Source: JAGLTN01 sp023135255
Lineage (GTDB): Bacteria > Planctomycetota > Phycisphaerae > Sedimentisphaerales > Anaerobacaceae
DNA: 14,743 bases
NCBI GenBank assembly: GCA_030639495.1
Contig: DAOWCP010000063.1
Coordinates: 1 to 14,743, forward strand
Direction: 5' to 3'
Shown: positions 6,909-14,283 of the stretch, in pieces
Numbering within the stretch: position 1 is the stretch's first letter
Layout of the letters: each line of letters opens with the position of its first letter
Program-made: the position numbers and the translations under genes
The notes under the pieces: generated by a model
Database searches by the model: none
Told to the model about the DNA's origin: nothing
Seen by the model: the letters and a program-made list of their open reading frames with translations, nothing else

Positions 6909-7586
6909 ATGTTAACAGCCCACAAGAAATCAATTTTACTACTAACAATTGCTCTTATGAGTGTTACCCTTCTTTCAGGTTGTACAAACTGGAAGAAAAA
7001 ATATCTGGCACTCAATGTCGAGCATGAAAACCTGAGGGGTTTGCTTGATCGTGAAAAAGCAGAGAAAGGTCAGCTTGCAGATCAGGTTTCTCAAAGTCAG
7101 CAGACAATCGCGGAATTGCAGCGAAAGATCGAAGAACAAAATCAGTCACCAGCTGAGGCTACCGGTTTTGGAGATGGCTATGATGTAGCTTTTGACGCCA
7201 ATGCAGGGACGATCACAGTGACTTTGGAAAACTCTATTCTGTTTTCGTCTGGTAAGGCAACATTGAAAACAGCAACAAGTAAAGAACTTGACCATATCCA
7301 GTCAGTGCTTTCGAGCCAGTATGCCGGTAAGCAGGTTGATGTAGTTGGTCACACCGACAGCGATCCTATTAAGAAATCTAAATGGAAAGATAACTGGGAG
7401 CTTTCGGCTCAGCGTGCGCTTTCTGTTACCAGATATCTTGTTAAACAGGGTTTTGCACAAGAGCAGGTTCGTGCGGTCGGTTGCGGCGAGGCAAGACCAG
7501 TAGCGTCTAATGCGAGTTCCGCAGGTAAGGCTAAGAACCGCAGAGTTGAGATCGTGGTTCATGTTAAGGATAATGTTGCTCAGTAA
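6909..7586 (+). CDS. OmpA-family peptidoglycan-binding lipoprotein
   Basis: A 225-residue cell-envelope protein. The N-terminus is a lipoprotein signal with lipobox LLSGC, lipidated at Cys25. A coiled coil follows (about 32-80, Glu/Gln/Lys-rich) and then an OmpA C-terminal domain (about 105-220). The peptidoglycan-contact residues of this fold are present: Asp150 in VVGHTD and Arg169 in LSAQRA, with the usual NRRVEI near the end. It should anchor the outer membrane to the cell wall. The start has the best ribosome binding site in the window, AAAAGGAGG at 6894-6902, six bases before ATG. Codon use is more balanced than in the G-rich upstream genes, in line with high expression. It sits 36 bases after the prepilin peptidase and is followed by a terminator. 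It resembles Pal/MotB-type proteins but lacks a membrane helix other than the signal. Confidence 0.92.
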   Translation: MLTAHKKSILLLTIALMSVTLLSGCTNWKKKYLALNVEHENLRGLLDREKAEKGQLADQVSQSQQTIAELQRKIEEQNQSPAEATGFGDGYDVAFDANAGTITVTLENSILFSSGKATLKTATSKELDHIQSVLSSQYAGKQVDVVGHTDSDPIKKSKWKDNWELSAQRALSVTRYLVKQGFAQEQVRAVGCGEARPVASNASSAGKAKNRRVEIVVHVKDNVAQ

Positions 7587-7608
7587 GCAATAAAGTTTGT
7601 CAATAACT

Positions 7609-7645
7609 AAAGGCAGTCTCTTACAATGGGGCTGTCTTTTTTTTT
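7609..7645 (+). terminator. Rho-independent terminator after the OmpA-family gene
   Basis: AAAGGCAG (7609-7616) pairs with CTGTCTTT (7632-7639), with one G-U pair, around a 15-base loop. It is followed by an unbroken T-run to 7645. It ends the + strand unit just where the convergent comEC gene stops; the last T's overlap the comEC stop codon. On the minus strand no T-run follows, so it should work mainly for the + strand. Confidence 0.8.
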
Positions 7646-10187
7646 ATTTATACGGTGAAATATTCATTTGATTTGTTTTGTTGATATTTACACGGATGTA
7701 TCCATCGCGTGGGGTGTAGTAGAATTTTGAACCCGGGTGTTTTTTTATTACACGGTTTTTTTCATATTGTGTTTTGCTACAGCTGCATATTATGATTTCC
7801 GGGGAGATATGTTTTAGGAAATCGTAATTTATGGTATTTGCGGAGCCATGATGGGGTGCGATGAGGATGTCGCATTTTAGCTGGGGGTAAGTCAGGATCA
7901 GTTGGTTTTGAGCTTTTTGGGTTATGTCGCCACAAAGGAGGATTTTTCGGCTGTTATATTCGATCAGTGAGACGACAGATCTGTCATTGTCGGAGAGGGT
8001 TTTGTCAGTGCAGAATTTGCCTGTTGGCCAGAGTTTTTTAATTGTAATGTTTTCAGAGAGGGTAAAGGAATCGTCGAATTTCTTGATTTGTAAATTTTTA
8101 GTTTTTAAGAAGTTGCTTAATTTTTTTGCGGTATCTGAGGTGGGAATATCTTCGAGGAAAGCCTGAGAAGTAAGGACGGAGTTTATTTTTTTCTCTTTGG
8201 CGACTTCACAGATGCCATTGATGTGGTCGATGTCGTTATGGCTTATTATTACGGTGTTTATGGTTGCTATGCCGAGGTTGTCGAGGAAAGGATTGACGAT
8301 TTTTTTGCCGATGTTAGAGTAGTTTATTGAGCCACAATCAAACAGGATGTTTTGGCCTTGTGGGGATTGGGCGAGTATTGCCTGACCATGACCAGTGTTC
8401 AGGATGTGGAGAGTGAAATCTTTTGGATGGGTGTTGTGGTATTTTGTGATTGTTAGGGCGGTGATTATCAGGATGACGGAGATGTTGCATATCAGTTTTT
8501 TTAGTCTGAAATTTTCGAGGCGGGCGTATTTGGCGAATAATATAAATGTGTAATAAAAGAGGATTATTAAAACAGAGACTTTGCCTATTAATATTACGGA
8601 TAGATTCAGGTCTGCGATGAATTTTACGAAGGCGATCATGATGTCGGTGAGCAAGAAGAGGAGTTTTTCCAGCAGTGCAGCAGCGGTAGGGAGCATGAAA
8701 AAAATGATTATTTTTGCAAAGCCTATGATAAGGATCAATACAACGAAGGGGAAAACAAGAACGGTCCATAATGTGGTTAAAGGCTGGATTCCGTTGAAGT
8801 GGTACAGGAGGATTCCGGCGCCGCCGAGCCAGGCACTTAATCCGGTTGTGAACATCGCTATAATGCATACAATAACTCGTTTTGATGTTCTGGAGAATGC
8901 GTTTTGTTTTTTTAGTTTGTTAAAGAATGGGTCTACGAGGTGGACGCACAGAAACATTTCGAAATGACAACAGAAAATCAGGATACTGATTACACAGGTG
9001 AAGGACAGCTGAAAGCCCGCATTGAATATTGCTGTTGGTTTTATAAGGAGCAGGACTATTGCTGACAGTGACAGCGAATTAAAAGAGTTAGGCGTTTTGC
9101 TTATGAGGAATGACAGGCAGAACATCCAGCATATTATCGCAGCCCGGATGGTTGGTGCTCTTGGCGGAATCGCAAGAATAAACAGAGATGTTACTATTAT
9201 GCATATCATGGCTCGGGCGGGTTTGGTTAGTCCCGCGGTTTTGCATAAGAACCAGATCATTGCGACGAGGATGCCAAAGTGCATTCCGGATAGGCTGATA
9301 AAGTGCAGGAGTCCGGTTTTTTTGAATGCGAGGTAAACGTCAGAGTTGATATTGTGCCTTTGACCTAACAGGAGAGCTTCGAGCAGAGCGGTGTTTTGTG
9401 ATTCCAGGGAGTTATCCGGGATAAGAGCGATGTCGACGAGAGTTTTTACTTTATTTTTGAATTGGTAGAAAAGGCTTTTGTTTTTTTTGTGCAGTAGTGT
9501 TATGGAACTATTTGATTTTACATGTGCAGCGAGGAGCACTTTTTTTCTGACCATGTATTGCTTAATATCGAATTGTGCTGGGTTTGTCGGCGCGGAGAAT
9601 CTGTTTAACCGGCATAGTATTTCAATGTGATCGCCCGGGGTTAAGCGGGTTACGGGTTCTGATATGGTGACGTATATCGTGGTGTTGGTTTTTTCCCAGC
9701 CTTTGTCGGTTTGGGATTCGGTGGCGGTAAGGTAGAACGATGTTGTTTTGTCGGTATAAGTTAAATCGCTGAACTGCCAGTCTTTGTTTTCGCGGATTCT
9801 GGGTTCTGTTAAAATTTTGCCTCTGATCGTTACCAGTTTTGGTTTGTCTGTAATCGAATTAGCCAGGCTGTTATTTGGTATGTGGTTAAAAGCTGCGAGT
9901 CTTATCATGCCGAGCAGGGCTGAGGATATTAGTGCTGTGGTTATTATAAAGGCGGTGATATTGGAGTTTTTTTTGCGGCTATAGATGATAGCTGCGGCCA
10001 TCGAGGTTATCAGTGTGAGTATTGCGGGGTATATCAAAGGTATTGGGAGAAAGCTTTGAAGCAGAATTCCCGCGATAAGACCTGAGGCTAATAATAACAG
10101 TGGGCAACGGGACTGGAGGAAGTAGAAGAAATTTTTTCTTTCCAGCTCGCTGTCAATCAGCATTAATCTACGTTGTATGTCATCCAT
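7644..10187 (-). CDS. comEC: ComEC/Rec2 DNA-uptake channel
   Basis: An 847-residue inner-membrane protein that carries single-stranded DNA into the cytoplasm during natural transformation. All three parts of the long form are present. These are an N-terminal DUF4131-like region with membrane segments and a beta-rich soluble domain (about 20-190), the polytopic Competence domain with SLSGMHFGI near residue 300, and a C-terminal metallo-beta-lactamase-like domain from about 590. The last keeps SHNDIDH (about 648-655), LLCGD and APHHGS, so its metal site looks intact. I chose ATG 10187, which has GAGGA ten bases upstream; an in-frame GTG at 10208 would add seven residues but lacks a close binding site. 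It follows serS after 134 bases. The coding strand is A/C-rich, opposite to the + strand genes. Confidence 0.92.
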   Translation of the reverse strand: MDDIQRRLMLIDSELERKNFFYFLQSRCPLLLLASGLIAGILLQSFLPIPLIYPAILTLITSMAAAIIYSRKKNSNITAFIITTALISSALLGMIRLAAFNHIPNNSLANSITDKPKLVTIRGKILTEPRIRENKDWQFSDLTYTDKTTSFYLTATESQTDKGWEKTNTTIYVTISEPVTRLTPGDHIEILCRLNRFSAPTNPAQFDIKQYMVRKKVLLAAHVKSNSSITLLHKKNKSLFYQFKNKVKTLVDIALIPDNSLESQNTALLEALLLGQRHNINSDVYLAFKKTGLLHFISLSGMHFGILVAMIWFLCKTAGLTKPARAMICIIVTSLFILAIPPRAPTIRAAIICWMFCLSFLISKTPNSFNSLSLSAIVLLLIKPTAIFNAGFQLSFTCVISILIFCCHFEMFLCVHLVDPFFNKLKKQNAFSRTSKRVIVCIIAMFTTGLSAWLGGAGILLYHFNGIQPLTTLWTVLVFPFVVLILIIGFAKIIIFFMLPTAAALLEKLLFLLTDIMIAFVKFIADLNLSVILIGKVSVLIILFYYTFILFAKYARLENFRLKKLICNISVILIITALTITKYHNTHPKDFTLHILNTGHGQAILAQSPQGQNILFDCGSINYSNIGKKIVNPFLDNLGIATINTVIISHNDIDHINGICEVAKEKKINSVLTSQAFLEDIPTSDTAKKLSNFLKTKNLQIKKFDDSFTLSENITIKKLWPTGKFCTDKTLSDNDRSVVSLIEYNSRKILLCGDITQKAQNQLILTYPQLKCDILIAPHHGSANTINYDFLKHISPEIIICSCSKTQYEKNRVIKKHPGSKFYYTPRDGYIRVNINKTNQMNISPYK

Positions 10188-10220
10188 AAATCCTGCGTCC
10201 TCTGCCACAGGTACAGCTTA

Positions 10221-10234
10221 TACCCTTAAGGGTA
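10221..10234. repeat. 14-bp perfect palindrome before comEC
   Basis: TACCCTTAAGGGTA is a perfect palindrome 34 bases upstream of the chosen comEC start. Its symmetry suits a dimeric regulator binding site, but no promoter with good -35 and -10 elements could be placed over it. Operator function is speculative. Confidence 0.35.
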
Positions 10235-10241
10235 GTAAATG

Positions 10242-10289
10242 TCCGCGAATAATCCATAACTTCTTATCTTTGAATTATTTGCCCGCGGA
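10242..10289 (-). other. Bulged hairpin between serS and comEC
   Basis: TCCGCG (10242-10247) plus AATAAT (10248-10253) pair with ATTATT (10274-10279) and CGCGGA (10284-10289), with a four-base bulge and a 20-base loop. It lies 33 bases after the serS stop on the minus strand. No T-run follows on that strand, so it is at best a weak or Rho-assisted terminator, or an RNA-stabilising stem. Confidence 0.35.
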
Positions 10290-10321
10290 TAAACGGTAAA
10301 ATTCAATTAGGATCAGTATAG

Positions 10322-11608
10322 TTATCCGGTTGTTATTTTTTTTTCAATCTTTTCTTTGCCGCCCATGTAAGGTCTTAGAACTTGCGGAATGGTTATCGAA
10401 CCATCAGCGTTCTGGTAAAGTTCCATTATAGGGATAAGCACCCTTGGGCTTGCAATCACTGTGTTATTCAGAGTGTGACAGAAAAGATTTTTCTTAGTTT
10501 TAGTTTGTTTGTATCGAAGGTTCATTCTTCTTGCCTGGAAATCGTAGAAGCGACTTGCGCTGTGTGTTTCGCAATAATTTTTTCTTGAAGGCATCCATGT
10601 TTCTACGTCGAATTTTTGAGCCTGACCTCTGCCGAGATCACCTGTGCATACATTAACCACGCGGTATGGAAGTTTGAAAGCTTTCATGACAGCTTCGGAG
10701 TTGCTTAATATTTCCTGATGGTATTTTTTGCTTTCTTCAATGCTGTTTTTGCAGATAATGACCTGTTCGACTTTATCGAACTGGTGTATCCTGTATAGGC
10801 CGTGAGTGTCTTTACCTGCGGCGCCGGCTTCACGTCTGAAACAGCTTGACATTGCGACAAATTTTTTGGGCAGGTCGTCTTCCCTGAGTATTTCGCCCAT
10901 GTGGTAGGCGGTTACCGGGACTTCGGCAGTTCCTGCGAGGCTAAGACCATCGCGTTCGGTCTGGTAGGTTTGGTCTTCAGAGCCTGGGAAGTAACCGGTT
11001 CCACGCATAGCTTCGTCTTTCATGAGTAATGGTACGCTCATTGGCAGGTAGCCCTGGGTTATCATGAAATCCATTGAAAAACGCAGCACCGCCCAGTGAA
11101 GCATCGCACCGTCGCCTTTTAGAAAGTAGCTTCTTGTGCCGGCGAGTTTTACGCCTCGTTCGATGTCGATCATATCCAGGTCAAGACCAAGCTGAACGTG
11201 ATCTTTTGGTTCAAAATCAAATTCTCTGACCTGTCCTTCTTTGCGTATTTCTACATTTTCGGTATCATCTTCGCCTACGGGGACCCCATCATCTGCCGGC
11301 TGAGGGACATGCTGCATAATTTCGTCATATTGGGGCTGAAGGTATTTAACTTCCTCAGCTAAAACTGCTTCATCTTTTTTCAATTCGGTGAGTTTGTCAA
11401 GAGCCGGTTGTTTTTCGTTATTTGACAGTTTCGGAATGGATTTGCCAATGTTGTTTTTTTCAGTGGTGATGTTCTGTAATTTTTGCTTTGCAGCTTTTAG
11501 AGTTTCGTCGATTTCGAGCAATCTGTCGATGTCAACGTCGAATTTTTTATTTACCGCACCATCTTTGTATTTTTGAGGATTTTCCCGAATTAATTTAATA
11601 TCAATCAT
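10322..11608 (-). CDS. serS: Seryl-tRNA synthetase
   Basis: A 428-residue class II aminoacyl-tRNA synthetase that charges tRNA-Ser (and the Sec tRNA where present). The N-terminal antiparallel coiled coil for the tRNA long arm spans about 28-100 (Lys/Glu/Leu-rich). The catalytic domain has TAEV (227-230) for serine, motif 2 beginning FRREAGAAGKDTHG (257-270), and motif 3 around Arg389. Motif 3 reads NNTVIASPRVLIPIMELYQ rather than the common GSGLAVGRTLVAILENYQ form; the invariant Arg is kept. Length is normal. Start ATG 11608 has GGAAAGAG just upstream. It begins 22 bases after the intact ketosynthase and is probably in the same transcript. Confidence 0.97.
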   Translation of the reverse strand: MIDIKLIRENPQKYKDGAVNKKFDVDIDRLLEIDETLKAAKQKLQNITTEKNNIGKSIPKLSNNEKQPALDKLTELKKDEAVLAEEVKYLQPQYDEIMQHVPQPADDGVPVGEDDTENVEIRKEGQVREFDFEPKDHVQLGLDLDMIDIERGVKLAGTRSYFLKGDGAMLHWAVLRFSMDFMITQGYLPMSVPLLMKDEAMRGTGYFPGSEDQTYQTERDGLSLAGTAEVPVTAYHMGEILREDDLPKKFVAMSSCFRREAGAAGKDTHGLYRIHQFDKVEQVIICKNSIEESKKYHQEILSNSEAVMKAFKLPYRVVNVCTGDLGRGQAQKFDVETWMPSRKNYCETHSASRFYDFQARRMNLRYKQTKTKKNLFCHTLNNTVIASPRVLIPIMELYQNADGSITIPQVLRPYMGGKEKIEKKITTG

Positions 11609-11630
11609 AGCTCTTTCCGTAATTATAAAA

Positions 11631-12953
11631 TCAGTCAGTAAACCTTTTTATTATTATAACATTATTTTGTCCGCCGAAGCCGAAAGATTCATTTATGACA
11701 ATATTGAGATCGGCTTTTCTTGGTTTGTTAGGAACATAATCCAGATCGAGTTGAGGGTCGGGGTCATTAAGATTCATTGTCGGCGGAATAATATTATCCC
11801 TTAATGCTAATACGCAGGTAATCAATTCTGCGGCGCCAGTAGCACCGATGAGGTGTCCCATCATGCTTTTGACAGAGCTGACTGGGATGTTTTTAGCTTG
11901 GTCTTTGAAAGCACCTTTTATTGCTTTTGTCTCAATCGAATCGTTTTCGGAGGTGCTTGTGCCGTGAGTGCTTATGTAGTCAACGTCTTTGTATGTAATT
12001 CCGGCATCTTTGAGAGCTATGTTTAGAGCGGCGATCGCACCTCTTGCATCTTCGTGCATGTCGGTGACACGGAATGCGTCTGCGGTGGATCCGTAACCAA
12101 TGACTTCAGCGAGGATTTTCGCACCTCTTTTTTTTGCTGATTCGAGCGATTCGAAAATTAAAGCTGCGCCACCTTCGCCAATGACGAAGCCGTCTCTTGA
12201 AGCCGAGAAAGGTCTTGAAGCGGTTTGCGGGCAGTCGTTTCTTGTTGAAAGGGCGGTTAGTCTGTTAAAACCTGTTACGCCGAGCGGGTGTATCATCGAG
12301 TGAGCACCGCCGGCGATTATTATATCAGCGTAGCCGTGACGAATCATCATCATTGCTTCACCGGAGGCCTGGGTGCTTGCGGCACAAGCGGTGAGGCAGC
12401 TTCTTGTTGGGCCTCTTGCACCGGTGACCATTGCGATATGTGCTGCGGGCATGTTTGGTTCCTGCTCAAGTTCGCACATCGGGCTCATCTGGCTGAAAGC
12501 AACCTGTGCCCATTTGCCCCAGTCCATTTTGTTGTTTTCATCGTCCCATGCTTTTGCAATCGCGCGGAAGAATACTTCGTTTTCTACAGAGCCTTCACCT
12601 GCACCGAGATAGATTCCCATTTTTGTGCGGTCGATGCCGTCAGTTGGGTTGTCTGTTTCGACATCTATGCCGGCTTGAGTGCATGCTTCGATCGTCGCTT
12701 TTATTACAAAGGAACTTCCACGGTTGCTGTCTTTGTGGAGCTTAGGATTTTTGGTGTGTTTTGACAGGTCGTAATCTTTTACTTCAGCAGAGAAAGTCGA
12801 GGGGAACGTTGAGGCATCGAAGATAGTCGTTTTATCGATGCCTGATTTTCCATCCATCATGCCTTGCCAGACGGTTTCGACATCGTGCCCCATCGGGTTG
12901 ACAAGACCAAGGCCCGTAATTACTACTCTATGTTTTTTATTGTTATTTGGCAT
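11631..12953 (-). CDS. fabF: Beta-ketoacyl-ACP synthase II (FabF type), intact
   Basis: A 440-residue thiolase-fold condensing enzyme that extends an acyl chain with malonyl-ACP in fatty acid or polyketide synthesis. The full Cys-His-His set is visible: Cys190 in CLTACAAS, His330 in STHGTS and His367 in VKSMMGHLIG, with Lys362 before it. The C-terminal GFGGQN loop is kept. It is about 28 residues longer than E. coli FabF (about 412). Much of the excess is an insertion between the GAGEG turn (117) and GPT (181), including DWGKWAQVAF. The related gene 13 bases upstream has a similar insertion but lacks catalytic residues, so the two may form an active/inactive heterodimer. The start has only a weak binding site, which could mean translation is coupled to the upstream gene. 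Housekeeping FabF is the alternative role. Confidence 0.92.
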   Translation of the reverse strand: MPNNNKKHRVVITGLGLVNPMGHDVETVWQGMMDGKSGIDKTTIFDASTFPSTFSAEVKDYDLSKHTKNPKLHKDSNRGSSFVIKATIEACTQAGIDVETDNPTDGIDRTKMGIYLGAGEGSVENEVFFRAIAKAWDDENNKMDWGKWAQVAFSQMSPMCELEQEPNMPAAHIAMVTGARGPTRSCLTACAASTQASGEAMMMIRHGYADIIIAGGAHSMIHPLGVTGFNRLTALSTRNDCPQTASRPFSASRDGFVIGEGGAALIFESLESAKKRGAKILAEVIGYGSTADAFRVTDMHEDARGAIAALNIALKDAGITYKDVDYISTHGTSTSENDSIETKAIKGAFKDQAKNIPVSSVKSMMGHLIGATGAAELITCVLALRDNIIPPTMNLNDPDPQLDLDYVPNKPRKADLNIVINESFGFGGQNNVIIIKRFTD

Positions 12954-12966
12954 TTTGTTTTACCGT

Positions 12967-14283
12967 TTAACTGTCAATTTTTTTGAGTACAATCGCAGCA
13001 GTTTGTCCGCCATAAGTATAACTGCAACTTAATACGTATTTAATGTCTGCGTTTTGCTGAGAGGTGGGAATATTCAGGTTGCACCAATGGGCTTTGTTTT
13101 CACAGTTTATTGCAGCGGGTATAGTTTTATTTTCCATTGCACAGACGGCTGCGACCATATCAACAGCTCCGGCAGCGGCGCCGGTATTGCTTACCATACT
13201 TTTTGTCGGCCAGACGGGTACTTTTGAGACAGCGCTGCCTAATATAGCTTCGATAGCAGTGGCTTCGGCTTTGTCATCGGCGGCGATACCTGTGCCGTGA
13301 GGAATGACCAGGTCAAGCTTCTCAGCTGAGATTCCGGCTTCGTTTAAAGCCTGTTCGATGGCAATACGGATACCTGTGCCGTCGGTTTCAAGATTTTCGT
13401 AGGCTGGGTTTATGCTATTGCTTGAGCCTGTTCCAATTATCTCGGCGTATATTTTCGCATTGCGATCCTTTGCGTGCCGGGCTTCTTCGAGGATGAGCAT
13501 CGCACCAGCTTCGCCGAAGACAGAGCCTTTGGCATCAGCATCGAAAGGTCTGCACGCCGATGTTGGGTTGTCATTGTTTTGATCATTGGTTCTTTTCGTT
13601 AAGCACTGGCGAATCATTACGACAGGATTAACTTTTGCTTCTACGCCACCTGCTAATGCGATGTCAGCATCGTTGCGGGCGATGATCTGGGCGGCTTCGG
13701 CGATGGCCAGGTGAGCGCCTGCTTCAGCGCATGTTATCGTATTGCTTGGGCCTTGAATGTCGTGGATTATGCCGACGTGGCAGGGAAGCATGTTCGGCAG
13801 ATATTTTAAAAGCCAAAGTGGTGTGACTGAATTTAAGCCATCGCGGCCCCATTTTTTGAGATCAAATTCACCATCGGTCAGACTCTTTGCTACAGCAGGG
13901 GCAAGCTCTATCAGGTCGCAGCTGATCAGACCTGCGCCAATATTTATAGCGAATCTTGTTGGGTCGACATTGATGTTTTCCGAGTCGATGCCTTTTGTAA
14001 TTAATCCGCTGGATTCGATGGCTTCTTTTGCAGCGATGATCGCAATTTCGATGTCTCTGCTCATCAGCTTTGTTGATTTGCGGAAAGACTTTGGAATGAA
14101 GTCTCGTATTTTGAAATCAGGTATTTCGCCTGCGATTTTGCAAGTAAAATTAACAGGATCGAAAGCTTTTATTGTGTCGATCCCGGATTTGCCATTTGAC
14201 AGGTTTAGCCATAAATCATCTGCGGTCATACCAAGCGGACTTATAGCTCCGAAGCCGGTTATAACTACTCGACGCCTGGTCAT
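12967..14283 (-). CDS. Ketosynthase-fold protein lacking catalytic Cys (CLF-like)
   Basis: A 438-residue FabF-like protein starting MTRRRVVITGFGAISPLG. An ungapped alignment from GPS (178-180) to DAD (205-207) against FabF puts Glu187 at the nucleophile position. A Cys185 lies two residues earlier in TITCAEAG. The first His is kept (His329, PHGTG), but the second is Asn366 (KSMVSN in place of KSMTGH). The C-terminal glycine loop reads YTYGGQ. It is therefore probably unable to condense by the usual mechanism. It may act like a chain length factor (where Cys is Gln) or as a decarboxylating partner of the intact ketosynthase downstream. The ATG overlaps the dehydratase stop in an ATGA arrangement, with GGGGAG at a good distance, pointing to translational coupling. 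The insertion before GPS (KKWGRDGLNSVTPLWLLKYL) parallels that of its neighbour. Confidence 0.85.
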   Translation of the reverse strand: MTRRRVVITGFGAISPLGMTADDLWLNLSNGKSGIDTIKAFDPVNFTCKIAGEIPDFKIRDFIPKSFRKSTKLMSRDIEIAIIAAKEAIESSGLITKGIDSENINVDPTRFAINIGAGLISCDLIELAPAVAKSLTDGEFDLKKWGRDGLNSVTPLWLLKYLPNMLPCHVGIIHDIQGPSNTITCAEAGAHLAIAEAAQIIARNDADIALAGGVEAKVNPVVMIRQCLTKRTNDQNNDNPTSACRPFDADAKGSVFGEAGAMLILEEARHAKDRNAKIYAEIIGTGSSNSINPAYENLETDGTGIRIAIEQALNEAGISAEKLDLVIPHGTGIAADDKAEATAIEAILGSAVSKVPVWPTKSMVSNTGAAAGAVDMVAAVCAMENKTIPAAINCENKAHWCNLNIPTSQQNADIKYVLSCSYTYGGQTAAIVLKKIDS

